DNA from: Arenicella xantha
Lineage (GTDB): Bacteria > Pseudomonadota > Gammaproteobacteria > Arenicellales > Arenicellaceae
Length of the DNA: 64,000 nucleotides
Assembly (NCBI RefSeq): GCF_003315245.1
Contig: NZ_QNRT01000001.1
Coordinates: 1,323,035 to 1,387,034 of the forward strand
Direction: 5' to 3'
Below are positions 40,029 through 49,190 of the stretch, piece by piece. The translations under genes were made by a program, and so were the position numbers. Every line of letters starts with the position of its first letter. The first letter of the stretch is position 1. Below the pieces are notes generated by a model. That model worked only from the letters and a program-made list of their open reading frames with translations, did not search any database and had not been told where the DNA came from.

Positions 40029-42038
40029 TTATGTAAGTAGAGGCGCGATAACGAGGCTTACAATAGCCATTACGTTAATTAAGATATTCATCGACGGACC
40101 TGAAGTATCTTTAAATGGATCGCCTACGGTGTCACCGACAACGACTGCCGCATGGGTATCTGAACCTTTGCCGCCGTGGTTACCACGTTCTACGTATTTC
40201 TTGGCATTGTCCCAAGCGCCACCGGCATTGGCCATAGTAATTGCAAGTAATACACACCCTAGCAGTGCGCCGCCTAACATTCCGCCTAAAGACTCAGCGC
40301 CGATACCAAATCCGACTATGACTGGCGCAGAAACCGCTAATACACCAGGCAAAATCATCTTTTTGAGTGCCGCTGTTGTCGCAATATCAACACAACGAGC
40401 GGTATCTGGTTCGGCGGTACCTTCTAGTAATCCTGGAATCTCCTTGAATTGACGTCGCACCTCTTTAATCATGTCAAACGCCGCGTCTCCGACTGCTGTC
40501 ATGGTAAGACTGGATACCCAAAATGGAAAAATACCGCCGATAAACATTCCCACTAATACTTCAGGGTTGTTAATTTGTAGGCTGAAATCTTCAATCCGTA
40601 GTGACACTGTTTCAATGTAGGCTGAAATTATGGCTAATGCCGCGAGCGCTGCCGCACCGATTGCAAAACCTTTACCGATAGCAGCTGTGGTGTTGCCGAC
40701 TTCATCCAGCGAGTCGGTGATCTTGCGTGTATCAGCGCCAAGACCGGCCATTTCAGCTATGCCGCCAGCATTATCAGCGACTGGACCATAGGCATCAATC
40801 GCCATGGTAATGCCGACGGTCGCGAGCATGCCGACTGCGGCGATAGCAACGCCGTACAACCCAGCGAACTCGCTGGCAAAGTAGATAATGCCACACAGGG
40901 TTAAAACCGGAATAATGACCGACTGCATGCCGATCGCCAAGCCTGCGATTATCACCGTAGCGGCGCCGGTTTCGCCGGCAGCGGCGATGGTTCGAATTGG
41001 TTTACCCGCGGTGTAGTACTCAGTGACTAAGCCGATAATGATGCCGCCGACTGAGCCGATAACTACCGAATACCAAACCGATGTGGCAATGCCAAACCGG
41101 TCGATTAGAAAATAAGAGGCAGCGATAAACAAGATGGAAGAACCCATGGTTCCGGCGCGCAATGCTTTTTCGGCTGAGCTACCACTCATCAGAGAGACTA
41201 ATAGAATGCCTAACACTGAACAGATTAAGCCGACCGACGAGAGTGCTAGGGGGAGCCCCATTAAGGCCGCAGAGTCGCCGCCTAGAGCCGCGACCATGCC
41301 AGTGCCCAGCGTAGATGCAATGGCAATGGTGGCGATCATAGAGCCACAATAAGATTCAAAGATATCTGAACCCATACCCGCCACATCACCTACATTGTCA
41401 CCGACGTTGTCGGCGATCACGGCAGGGTTGCGAGGGTCGTCTTCAGGTATACCGGCTTCAACCTTGCCAACTAGGTCAGCGCCGACATCAGCGCTTTTTG
41501 TGAAAATGCCACCGCCAACACGAGAAAATAACGCGACAACTGATGCGCCCATGCCGAAGCCGTGGATAGTGTGCACGCTTTCAACATCTGTACCGTAGAC
41601 AAAATAGAGTGTACCGAGGCCGAGTAGCCCCATTGAGGCGACAGTGAGGCCCATGACTGAGCCGCCATTAAACGCTGTCATCAATGCCGCTGCGGCGCCC
41701 TTCTCATGGGCTGCTGTGGTAGTGCGAACATTGGCTTTGGTGGCTGTGAACATGCCGATATAACCTGCTACTGCTGAGCAAACTGCGCCGAGCAAAAAGG
41801 CGTACATCGAATGTATTCCGAGATCTGAAATGGCAATTAGTACGGCAAGAACAGCTACGAAGGCAAACAAAATAGTGTATTCGCGTCGCATAAACGCCAT
41901 TGCACCAATGTGGATTTGCTTACCAATACTGGTGACTTTGCCCTCCATTACCCTCTGTTTTGAGATCATCACATAGATGACTAGGGCAAATAAAAGGCCA
42001 ACGATTCCAAATAGGGCTGGTACGGCTTGTACAGACAT
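40029..42038 (-). CDS. hppA: Membrane-bound ion-translocating pyrophosphatase
   Basis: Couples pyrophosphate hydrolysis to ion pumping across the inner membrane; about 16 helices. Substrate motifs: [23 protein letters not shown] and [16 protein letters not shown] near 180-225, and a late [15 protein letters not shown]. The [11 protein letters not shown] motif has alanine at the position that is lysine in K+-independent enzymes, so K+-dependent class; H+ versus Na+ specificity is not decided. A frame opens further upstream, but the ATG at 42038 has GGAGGA 7 nt before it and gives 669 residues. Divergent from soluble ppa. Confidence 0.95.
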   Translation of the reverse strand: MSVQAVPALFGIVGLLFALVIYVMISKQRVMEGKVTSIGKQIHIGAMAFMRREYTILFAFVAVLAVLIAISDLGIHSMYAFLLGAVCSAVAGYIGMFTATKANVRTTTAAHEKGAAAALMTAFNGGSVMGLTVASMGLLGLGTLYFVYGTDVESVHTIHGFGMGASVVALFSRVGGGIFTKSADVGADLVGKVEAGIPEDDPRNPAVIADNVGDNVGDVAGMGSDIFESYCGSMIATIAIASTLGTGMVAALGGDSAALMGLPLALSSVGLICSVLGILLVSLMSGSSAEKALRAGTMGSSILFIAASYFLIDRFGIATSVWYSVVIGSVGGIIIGLVTEYYTAGKPIRTIAAAGETGAATVIIAGLAIGMQSVIIPVLTLCGIIYFASEFAGLYGVAIAAVGMLATVGITMAIDAYGPVADNAGGIAEMAGLGADTRKITDSLDEVGNTTAAIGKGFAIGAAALAALAIISAYIETVSLRIEDFSLQINNPEVLVGMFIGGIFPFWVSSLTMTAVGDAAFDMIKEVRRQFKEIPGLLEGTAEPDTARCVDIATTAALKKMILPGVLAVSAPVIVGFGIGAESLGGMLGGALLGCVLLAITMANAGGAWDNAKKYVERGNHGGKGSDTHAAVVVGDTVGDPFKDTSGPSMNILINVMAIVSLVIAPLLT

Positions 42039-42180
42039 AGACTGTCCTCCGGTGGTTTCCCCCATGCGGTGACAGACTTGCCAAGAAAGCCGATAAAGCG
42101 ATAAGTAACCCCGCACTGTTCCTGCGAACCGAACATCAAGGTTCGAATCTAAGGCGGTTAATGGCGTTTATCTAACGGTT
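42039..42180 (-). promoter_or_regulatory. Possible structured leader of hppA with alternative hairpins
   Basis: On the minus-strand transcript CGAAC (42145-42141) can pair with GUUCG (42134-42130), or UGUUC (42135-42131) with GAACA (42121-42117); the two are mutually exclusive. Further on UGCGG/CCGCA (42111-42115, 42065-42069) and CUGUC/GACAG (42071-42075, 42042-42046) can form, the last enclosing the ribosome site. The stems are short (5 bp) and I do not recognise a known riboswitch class. Confidence 0.35.
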
Positions 42181-42310
42181 TTTGAAACTAAAAAATCTAA
42201 CTTGGTTCGACCTCAAATCCACTTATAAGGGAGTAAATAATAATTATAGTTTTTGCTTTACTTTTCGACTCTTTTTAGTCGTGTGCGGCTGTTTATGGCC
42301 GTCAAATCAG

Positions 42311-42316
42311 TATAAT
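42311..42316 (+). promoter_or_regulatory. -10 element of the ppa promoter
   Basis: Perfect TATAAT 41 bp before the ppa ATG. No strong -35 at the standard spacing (best is CTGTTT at 16-bp spacing). Confidence 0.5.
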
Positions 42317-42356
42317 ACAGCCACTTTTTCAAGACCAATCTTTCGGAGCAATCAAG

Positions 42357-42890
42357 ATGTCTTTAAATAATGTGGGTCCAGGCAGTTCTTTACCTGATGA
42401 TATTAACGTTGTCGTAGAAATACCTCGCTATGGTGATCCGATTAAATACGAAGTTGATAAAGAAACAGGCGCAATGTTTGTGGATCGCTTTATGTCGACT
42501 GCAATGCATTACCCATGTAACTATGGTTATATTCCGCAGACACTTTCCGATGATGGTGACCCAGCCGACGTGCTGGTTCTTGCGCCGTTCCCATTGGTAA
42601 CAGGCTCGGTAGTTCGATGCCGCCCAATCGGCATGTTAGAGATGGATGATGAAGCTGGTGGTGATGCCAAAATTTTGGCTGTGCCAATCGAAAAGCTGAC
42701 TAAGTTCTACAACAAAGTAACCAACTACCGTGATGTTCAACAAGAAATGTTGGACAAAATCGCACACTTTTTCGAGCACTACAAAGATCTAGAGCAAGGT
42801 AAGTGGGTAAAGGTCAAAGGTTGGGTCGGAAAAGACGAAGCTCGTCGAGAGATCCTTGAAGCGGCTGAACGCTACCAAAAGACGTTATAA
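42357..42890 (+). CDS. ppa: Soluble inorganic pyrophosphatase (family I)
   Basis: 177 residues (E. coli 176). Hydrolyses pyrophosphate from biosynthesis in the cytoplasm. Catalytic signature [13 protein letters not shown] near 61-73, [19 protein letters not shown] near 22-40, and [10 protein letters not shown] near 99. Divergent from the membrane pyrophosphatase gene, so this locus holds both ways of disposing of pyrophosphate. Confidence 0.97.
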   Translation: MSLNNVGPGSSLPDDINVVVEIPRYGDPIKYEVDKETGAMFVDRFMSTAMHYPCNYGYIPQTLSDDGDPADVLVLAPFPLVTGSVVRCRPIGMLEMDDEAGGDAKILAVPIEKLTKFYNKVTNYRDVQQEMLDKIAHFFEHYKDLEQGKWVKVKGWVGKDEARREILEAAERYQKTL

Positions 42891-42906
42891 ACTGAGTTAC
42901 ATTTGT

Positions 42907-42961
42907 ATTGACGCCAGACCTAGAAGTTAGGGAACCCCCTGCTTGTTGGTCTGGTATCAAT
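42907..42961. repeat. Imperfect 14-bp inverted repeat downstream of ppa
   Basis: ATTGACGCCAGACC (42907-42920) and GGTCTGGTATCAAT (42948-42961) match at 12 of 14 positions with a 27-nt loop. There is no T tract on the plus strand. It may be a decayed terminator or mRNA 3' hairpin in the ppa/hydroxylase convergent spacer. Confidence 0.5.
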
Positions 42962-43058
42962 GTGTGCAACAGTAAGATAGGGAATTTTCTTGCGGTTGCA
43001 CGAACGCTTTTTCGTCGTGATGTGTCCTTGGTCGACGCTCCTGCTAGCTGTCGGCACG

Positions 43059-44780
43059 CTAGGACGGTTCTGATAAGCGCTTTAACCCACCGTTAATAAG
43101 CACAGCCACATCGTCTCCGGCGTGTGTTGAAATTTCTTCAAGTTGGTTACGTAGTGCTTTGTCATTGGACAATTCAAAAGCCTCAAATTTGATCAGCCAG
43201 TCTAGCGATTCCTGCGCGGTGATTTCTTGGATTAATGTTGAATCGACTGAGCCACTCTCGCGGCATTTACGAAGTTTTGAGTACCAAGTAAATTGTGCTT
43301 GAGTTTGTCCGTCAACACGACTTGCAGCGCTAACTTGTGTGGACGGTGCGTCGTACATTGGATAGGCCGATTGATCAGCCGAGCCGCCCGCCACTGAAAT
43401 AACGGCGTCGCCGACCGCCATATCGTATACGCCCCACTCTGGGTCAAATAATACTTCACCGTCGATATCGCTTACCGTGCATTGTTCAAAGGTGAAAAGT
43501 AAATTGCGCTGATTGCGTCGTAGAATAGCCACCAGTCGTCCTGATACACAAATTCCAGAAAGAAAATTCAGTGTCACGTCAGTATCAATTTCTATGTGAT
43601 GGCGCTTTAACTCGTCTACCGTGTAGTTTGATAAACAGCGTTCCATGGCTCTGAGTCGGCCAATCGGTGAGCCAAATCCGAGCTCGTGGTATTCAATGCC
43701 ATGACCCGGTAATTCTGTGTGTTGATAGGCGAGCTGTGTGGGACCTTGAGTATTCAAGTAAACCGCGTTGCCCACAGGGTCGGTCACCACGCGGCTTATT
43801 TTGCCGGCGATTTGTAGGCCAGAGTTTAACTCACTGGTGGTGACGGTCGCCGCTTCTAGGGCTTCTTCGAGTGCGCTGGCTCCGCCGCGCTGACAACACA
43901 TATGACGGCCGTATTCCTCGAGTACTTGACTCAAGTGGCGGCAAGATTCAGTGACGAATAATTGCGGCTGTGGCGCGGTAATATCATAGGCAGTTTTTAA
44001 CGCGTTTAATGTCAGTGGCAATTTAGTGACCTTGCGGTCATCCATACAGCTTTGGCTTTCGGACAAAGAAGACAATAAACCAGCACCATAAATCGTGTAG
44101 TTATTAATTGAGCCTACTAGTCCGTACTCGACTGTCCACCAATGTAAGCGGGCTAACAAGTTGGCCTCGGATGGTGCAACGTGCATATCTTGTAAGGCTT
44201 CAACTGCCGATTGAGCGGCGTCTATATCCTGCGCAGCAGAACTACCGTCTTCTTTTACTATCGAAAGCTGTCGCACCGCTTCATAGATATTCATGTCGTG
44301 TTGATTCGCTATCGCTTGCATTCCCAATTCGCCAAAGCGTTGCAGGAATTCAGCATAGTCAATATCGACTAAGAATGGAGCATGACCAGCCGATTCGTGA
44401 ATGATATCTGGCGCGGGCGTATACAACATATGTTCAAAGGATCGAATATTTAGCGCGATGGCTAATATTTTTCGTGCCTGAAACTCCATGAATACTGCTG
44501 GTGGCAAGAAACCATCGACTGCCACGGCTTGCCAGCCAAGTTTAGTTAAGCAGCTGTTAATTTCCTCAATACGTGGAATCGCTTCGGTTCCGATACCCGT
44601 TTTTGTTAGCCCTTCGAAATACGTAGGATGGGCACTGTGGCGCAAACTAAACCGTAATTGGTGCAACAAAAAGCGCCAAATAGCGTGATCGCGAGGCGTG
44701 TAGTTAGCGTAGTCTTGAACCGCCACGAAAGGCTGTAAGTGTGCGGGAAGTTGGTCGATTACTGCTTGTTGACTAGTCAT
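43059..44780 (-). CDS. Aromatic amino acid hydroxylase (phenylalanine 4-monooxygenase-like), long form
   Basis: Pterin-dependent iron enzyme, most likely phenylalanine to tyrosine. The catalytic core covers about 1-330. Iron ligands H128 and H133 are in IIHESAGHAPFL and E218 in WWTVEYGLVG; YGAGLLSSLSES follows. Bacterial PhhA is about 260-300 residues; here 573, with a C-terminal half of about 240 residues of unknown fold. The residue pattern at the core is the long bacterial form rather than eukaryotic type with an ACT domain. It is last in the hpd-fahA-VOC-maiA operon, 81 bp after maiA. Confidence 0.88.
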   Translation of the reverse strand: MTSQQAVIDQLPAHLQPFVAVQDYANYTPRDHAIWRFLLHQLRFSLRHSAHPTYFEGLTKTGIGTEAIPRIEEINSCLTKLGWQAVAVDGFLPPAVFMEFQARKILAIALNIRSFEHMLYTPAPDIIHESAGHAPFLVDIDYAEFLQRFGELGMQAIANQHDMNIYEAVRQLSIVKEDGSSAAQDIDAAQSAVEALQDMHVAPSEANLLARLHWWTVEYGLVGSINNYTIYGAGLLSSLSESQSCMDDRKVTKLPLTLNALKTAYDITAPQPQLFVTESCRHLSQVLEEYGRHMCCQRGGASALEEALEAATVTTSELNSGLQIAGKISRVVTDPVGNAVYLNTQGPTQLAYQHTELPGHGIEYHELGFGSPIGRLRAMERCLSNYTVDELKRHHIEIDTDVTLNFLSGICVSGRLVAILRRNQRNLLFTFEQCTVSDIDGEVLFDPEWGVYDMAVGDAVISVAGGSADQSAYPMYDAPSTQVSAASRVDGQTQAQFTWYSKLRKCRESGSVDSTLIQEITAQESLDWLIKFEAFELSNDKALRNQLEEISTHAGDDVAVLINGGLKRLSEPS

Positions 44781-44861
44781 TGTTCGAGTTTTGTTAGATT
44801 AGTTGGGCAGCGCGACCTCAAAAGGACTAAAGCTGCGCAAGTCTGTGCCAGCACTAATTGG

Positions 44862-45506
44862 CTATTCGGCATCGACCTGCTGCTCTGGCGCAGCCTGTTG
44901 AAATGCTTGCAGCGCAAGACATGCCTCATTGATTCGGCTAATCGTCGGGTAGTCGCTCATGTCGCAATTGAAGCGTTGCGCGTTATACACTTGTGGCACC
45001 AAACATAGGTCGGCAATCCCCGGTGTTGCGCCTAAGCAATAGTCACCAGTGCGTGGGCTCGTCGCCAGGCGTGTTTCCAGCCCCGAAAAGCCAGTTGCGA
45101 CCCAGTGCTGATACCACGCTAGCTTTTGTTGCTCGGTTACGTCGAGCTCTTTGACTAAGTATTGCAACACTCGTAAATTATTCAATGGATGAATATCGCT
45201 GGTGATGGCTTGTGCTAAGCCACGGACATAGGCGCGTAGTAGCGGCTCTGACGGCAGTAGCGCGGGCTCTGGATAGACTTCCTCCAAATACTCGATAATA
45301 GCTAATGACTGCGATAGCACACTGCCCTGCACCTCGAGCGCGGGCACTAAGCCCTCGGGATTTTTGTGGCGATATGCGGCGGACTTTTGTTCACCGCCGT
45401 TACGCACTAAATGCACCGGTATTATGTCGTAGTCGACTTGTTTTAGGTTTAATGCAATTCTTACTCGGTAGGCCGCGGTGCTGCGAAAATAGCTCGATAG
45501 TTTCAT
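44862..45506 (-). CDS. maiA: Maleylacetoacetate isomerase (zeta-class glutathione transferase)
   Basis: 214 residues. Glutathione-dependent cis-trans isomerisation of maleylacetoacetate to fumarylacetoacetate in tyrosine catabolism. Zeta-class signature LSSYFRSTAAYRVRIALNLK starts at residue 3; NPEGLVPALEV near 49; QSLAIIEYLEE near 66; C-terminal PGIADLCLVPQVYNAQRF near 160. Its start overlaps the end of the VOC gene by 4 bp. Confidence 0.94.
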   Translation of the reverse strand: MKLSSYFRSTAAYRVRIALNLKQVDYDIIPVHLVRNGGEQKSAAYRHKNPEGLVPALEVQGSVLSQSLAIIEYLEEVYPEPALLPSEPLLRAYVRGLAQAITSDIHPLNNLRVLQYLVKELDVTEQQKLAWYQHWVATGFSGLETRLATSPRTGDYCLGATPGIADLCLVPQVYNAQRFNCDMSDYPTISRINEACLALQAFQQAAPEQQVDAE

Positions 45507-46051
45507 CCGTCTAGACTATGAAATTCGTTTTTGTGCATCCAGTCTGCGTGTTTAGGAGCGCGCTTAGTTTTAGACCACTCTTCGAGCATCTCCCACTTGA
45601 CTGCATCTAAGCGATCTAATTTTGCTTGTTCTTGGGCGTCAGGTGCGGCAAGTTCCAATCGATGTCCATTCGGATCAAAGAAATAGATAGAATGAAATAC
45701 CGAGTGGTCGGTCACGCCAAGCACCTCAATGCCGTTATCTTCGAGGTGCGCTTTATAAGCCATTAACGTATCCATATCTTTTACTTTGAAGGCGATGTGC
45801 TGAACCCACTCGGGAGTGTTTTCATCTCGGCCCATACGTGGCTTAGTTGGTAGTTCGAAAAAAGCCAACACATTGCCCTGCCCTGCATCTAGAAAGACAT
45901 GCATATACGGGTCAGGTTCTTTGGTCGACGGAACTTGATCTTCGGCGATTGCCAACACGAAATCCATTTTCAGGTTTTTGACATACCATTCGACCGTTTC
46001 TTTCGCGTCATGACAACGATACGCGACGTGATGAATTTTTTCGATTTTCAT
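45503..46051 (-). CDS. VOC-superfamily metalloprotein in the homogentisate operon
   Basis: 182 residues from the ATG at 46051, which has AGAGG upstream; a longer frame to 46135 would overlap fahA and is unlikely. Two beta-alpha-beta-beta-beta modules carry H8 (HHVAY), E66 (FFELP), H85 (VQHIAF) and E133 (HRLELA), the spacing of the glyoxalase I metal site; H8/H85/E133 would also serve an extradiol dioxygenase-type site. A helical C-terminal tail of about 45 residues follows. It lies between fahA and maiA, where the pathway lacks homogentisate dioxygenase in this window. Function unknown. Confidence 0.82.
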   Translation of the reverse strand: MKIEKIHHVAYRCHDAKETVEWYVKNLKMDFVLAIAEDQVPSTKEPDPYMHVFLDAGQGNVLAFFELPTKPRMGRDENTPEWVQHIAFKVKDMDTLMAYKAHLEDNGIEVLGVTDHSVFHSIYFFDPNGHRLELAAPDAQEQAKLDRLDAVKWEMLEEWSKTKRAPKHADWMHKNEFHSLDG

Positions 46052-46091
46052 TGCGCTTGCCTCTGATAAATTTTGAATTGCCGCGCCTGAC

Positions 46092-47411
46092 TTAGTAGTC
46101 GATGGCGGGTAATACGGTCGCGGTTGCATCGCCAAAACCGATGCGTGGTGCGACTTCGCTGTCGCACCAGCCTTGTAAAATCACTGTGTCACCGTCTTCC
46201 AAGAAGGCACGTTTCTCACCATTGGCTAAAGTGATTGGTTCACGGCCACCGACGGTGGCTTCGAGTAAAGCGCCGACGCTGTCTGAGGTTGTACCGGACT
46301 GCGTGCCGCTGCCGAAAAAATCACCGGGTTTCAAGTTGCAGCCATTTACCGAATGGTGTGCGACCATTTGCGCGATGGTCCAGTAAGATTGACTAAAGTT
46401 GCTCAACGCCAAGCGCTCTGGTGGTAGGCCGCCAGCTTTCATCGACGCGGTTTGGATCAATACTTCTAATTTCATATCAACCGCGCCAGTGTTGCGGTTA
46501 TCCGCGGAATCTAGATACGGTAGCGGTTGTGGATGATCTGCGGGTCGAGTCCATGCTTGGCGATATGGTGCCAGAGCTTCCATGGTCACGATCCACGGTG
46601 ACACTGTTGAGGCGAAACTCTTGGAAAGAAATGGCCCCAATGGTTGATATTCCCAGGCTTGAATGTCGCGAGCCGACCAGTCATTAAACAAGCACAATCC
46701 GAAAACATGCGCTTCGGCGTCAGCGAGTTTAACTGGGTGACCTAGCTGGTTTTCTGATCCGATATAGATACCGACTTCCAGTTCGTAATCGAGACGTTTA
46801 CACGGTGCCAATACCGGTTGCTCGGCATCGGGTGCTTTTAGTTGGCCGTGTGGGCGATGAAAGGAATGGCCAGACACTTCAATTGATGAACTGCGACCAT
46901 GATAGCCAATCGGAACCCATTGGTAATTTGGTAATAATGGGTTGTCTGGGCGAAATAGCTTTCCAACATTCGTGGCGTGATTAATCGACGTATAGAAATC
47001 AGTGTAGTCACCAATTTTGGCGGGCACGCTGTACTCGACTGTCGACTGCGCCACTAAACAGCTCGCTAAGGCACTGGCTTCGCTAGCACCGTCGCTAAGC
47101 GCCTTAGACAGAGCTGCGCGAAACGATGACCACGCGCCCTGCCCAAGAGCCATAAACTCGTTGAGCGTAGGCTCGGTTAGAGTTTCTAATACTGGGGCTA
47201 AAGCGGCATCGAATATGCCCGCTTGATAAGCTGCACTTAGGTCGACAATTTGATCACCAATTGCCACGCCAGCGCGAAACATGTCATGCTCGCCTTTGCG
47301 GCGAAATATTGCGAAAGGCAGGTTTTGAATCGGAAAATCGGTCGCGCTGTCGTTGGCCGATGTAACCCAACTCTTGAGGTCAGGGTTATGTGTCTCGTTT
47401 AACTGAATCAT
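46092..47411 (-). CDS. fahA: Fumarylacetoacetase
   Basis: 439 residues. Last step of tyrosine catabolism, fumarylacetoacetate to fumarate and acetoacetate. Metal and active-site residues are visible: DYTDFYTSINHATNVG (metal aspartate and catalytic histidine) near 123-138, YELEVGIYIG (two glutamates) near 199, LFNDWSARDIQAWEY near 230, and FFGSGTQSG near 365. The family's N-terminal SH3-like domain is present. It follows hpd by 20 bp. Confidence 0.95.
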   Translation of the reverse strand: MIQLNETHNPDLKSWVTSANDSATDFPIQNLPFAIFRRKGEHDMFRAGVAIGDQIVDLSAAYQAGIFDAALAPVLETLTEPTLNEFMALGQGAWSSFRAALSKALSDGASEASALASCLVAQSTVEYSVPAKIGDYTDFYTSINHATNVGKLFRPDNPLLPNYQWVPIGYHGRSSSIEVSGHSFHRPHGQLKAPDAEQPVLAPCKRLDYELEVGIYIGSENQLGHPVKLADAEAHVFGLCLFNDWSARDIQAWEYQPLGPFLSKSFASTVSPWIVTMEALAPYRQAWTRPADHPQPLPYLDSADNRNTGAVDMKLEVLIQTASMKAGGLPPERLALSNFSQSYWTIAQMVAHHSVNGCNLKPGDFFGSGTQSGTTSDSVGALLEATVGGREPITLANGEKRAFLEDGDTVILQGWCDSEVAPRIGFGDATATVLPAIDY

Positions 47412-47432
47412 AGTGTTGGGTTGTATCGTAGT

Positions 47433-48512
47433 TTATTTAGTAGCTTGAATGACGCCGCGTTCGATCTGGTCACGCTCGATTGACTCGAACAGCGCTTTGA
47501 AATTACCTTCGCCAAAGCCGTCATCCTTCTTGCGTTGAATGAATTCAAAAAACACTGGGCCAATGAGCGTATCTGAGAAGATCTGTAATAACAGACGCGC
47601 GTCGCCGTCGTCGGTTGTGCCGTCGAGTAAAATTCCGCGACTTTGTAACTCGTCAATCGGTTCGCCGTGGCCGGGAAGTCGCTGATCTAACATCTTGTAA
47701 TAAGTCTCAGGTGGGGCGCTCATAAACGGCATACCTTTGGCTTTCAGTTTGTCCCAGCATTCGAGCAAGTTATCGCAAGAGAAGGCGATGTGTTGTATGC
47801 CTTCGCCGTTGTAGGCCATCAAAAATTCTTCGATCTGGCCAGTCTCTTTGGATGCTTCTTCGTTCAACGGTATGCGAATTAAGCCGTCCGGCGCAGTTAA
47901 GGCTTTAGATAGTAAGCCGGTGTACTCGCCCTTGATGTCGAAATAGCGTATCTCACGGAAGTTAAACAGTTTCTCGTAAAACTCCGCCCAGTATTGCATG
48001 CGACCTCGGTACACATTGTGAGTGAGGTGGTCGATTACCTTAAACCCACAGCCTTCTGGGTTACGATCAACGCCTTCGATAAAGTTGAAGTCGATATCGT
48101 AAATAGATGAGCCTTCTTCAAATCGATCAACCAAATACAGGGGAGCGCCACCGATTCCTTTAATCGCGGGTAAACGCAATTCCATTGGGCCGGTTGGAAT
48201 GTCTACCGGTTGTGCGCCAAGTTCCAGCGCGCGTTTGTAGGCCTTTTGGGCATCTTTGACGCGGAATGCCATGCCGCATGCGGATGGACCGTGTTCGAGT
48301 GCAAAATAGTGAGCGACGCTCTTCGGCTCATAATTGATCAGTAGATTGATTCCGCCTTGGCGGAACAAATGAACGTCTTTGGAGCGGTGCTGAGCGACCT
48401 TAGTAAAACCAGCCATTTCAAATGTAGGCTCCAAAACGCCGCGCGTGGTGGAGGAAAATTCAATAAACTCGAAGCCACACAGGCCCATCGGGTTTTCAAA
48501 AAGATCAGTCAT
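47433..48512 (-). CDS. hpd: 4-hydroxyphenylpyruvate dioxygenase
   Basis: 359 residues. Iron enzyme making homogentisate from 4-hydroxyphenylpyruvate. The iron ligands are H162 (DHLTHNV), H241 (GIQHIAF) and E323 (FFEFIQR). The [19 protein letters not shown]-terminal segment is strongly conserved in the family. It is the first gene of the leftward aromatic catabolic operon, divergent from marR with an operator-like repeat in between. Confidence 0.97.
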   Translation of the reverse strand: MTDLFENPMGLCGFEFIEFSSTTRGVLEPTFEMAGFTKVAQHRSKDVHLFRQGGINLLINYEPKSVAHYFALEHGPSACGMAFRVKDAQKAYKRALELGAQPVDIPTGPMELRLPAIKGIGGAPLYLVDRFEEGSSIYDIDFNFIEGVDRNPEGCGFKVIDHLTHNVYRGRMQYWAEFYEKLFNFREIRYFDIKGEYTGLLSKALTAPDGLIRIPLNEEASKETGQIEEFLMAYNGEGIQHIAFSCDNLLECWDKLKAKGMPFMSAPPETYYKMLDQRLPGHGEPIDELQSRGILLDGTTDDGDARLLLQIFSDTLIGPVFFEFIQRKKDDGFGEGNFKALFESIERDQIERGVIQATK

Positions 48513-48597
48513 GACATTGTCTCAGTGTTTGGTGCCGACGTTAAAGTACCTTTTGATATAGGTCAGTTTTGCGATTTTTCTTTACGCAGGCTAGAAT

Positions 48598-48634
48598 AGT
48601 TGCAATAACAACTAATATAGTTGGTGTTGCAACT
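48598..48634. promoter_or_regulatory. Double MarR-type operator between hpd and marR
   Basis: Two copies of the dyad AGTTG-N6-CAACT at 48598-48613 and 48619-48634, 21 bp centre to centre (two helical turns, same face). The two copies are also inverted to each other, matching at 14 of 16 positions. The element sits 86 bp upstream of hpd and 34 bp upstream of marR, where a MarR dimer pair could repress both. Confidence 0.7.
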
Positions 48635-48667
48635 AATTGCAAATACCGAACCTCCGAGAAATTGGCA

Positions 48668-49138
48668 ATGACCAAGCAACACCCAAATATTCTGACGCTT
48701 GAACGCTACTTACCGTATCGGCTGGCGACCTTGTCAAACCGTATCAGTGGCATCATTGCGCAAACCTACAAAGACAAATTTGGTTTGTCAGTGACCGAGT
48801 GGCGGATTATGGCGGTGCTTGGCGAGTATCCAGGGGCCTCTGCCGATGAAGTCTCCGCCAAGATCCAAATAGAGAAGTCGATTGTTAGTCGTTCATTACA
48901 AAAATTGTTGTCGCGACATTTAGTAGTGCGTGAGGTCGATGGTGCCGATCGTCGTCGCCAGAACTTATCGCTTACTAAAACCGGTCAAGATGTTTATCGG
49001 CAAATCGTTCCGGTGTCCTATGACTACGAAGAGCAATTGCTCACCTGCTTCAATCCACAGGAACGAGAACTGCTCGATACCTTATTTGACCGTTTATATC
49101 AGCACGCGGATACGATTGATCTCGAGCAAGCTGACTAA
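48668..49138 (+). CDS. MarR family transcriptional regulator
   Basis: 156 residues from the ATG at 48668; an upstream in-frame ATG at 48569 would place the operator inside the gene and lacks a family-like N terminus. Winged helix: LSVTEWRIMAVLGEYPGASA, IQIEKSIVSRSLQKLLSR, and wing VDGADRRRQNLSLTKTG. Flanking helices form the dimer. Divergent from hpd, so the likely regulator of homogentisate catabolism (inference). MarR proteins often respond to aromatic ligands. Confidence 0.9.
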   Translation: MTKQHPNILTLERYLPYRLATLSNRISGIIAQTYKDKFGLSVTEWRIMAVLGEYPGASADEVSAKIQIEKSIVSRSLQKLLSRHLVVREVDGADRRRQNLSLTKTGQDVYRQIVPVSYDYEEQLLTCFNPQERELLDTLFDRLYQHADTIDLEQAD

Positions 49139-49190
49139 TTGTCTAACCACCTACCTAACTTTTTACTTAACTCCTCAAGGCTATATACCA

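Noticed and set aside
42039..42116. Longer hppA N terminus from 42116
   Set aside because: The extra 26 residues are not membrane-like or conserved in kind, and the internal ATG at 42038 has an ideal GGAGGA site.
48930..49190. N-terminal extension of the M1 aminopeptidase
   Set aside because: It overlaps marR and places the clear signal peptide in the middle of the protein; ATG 49191 fits.
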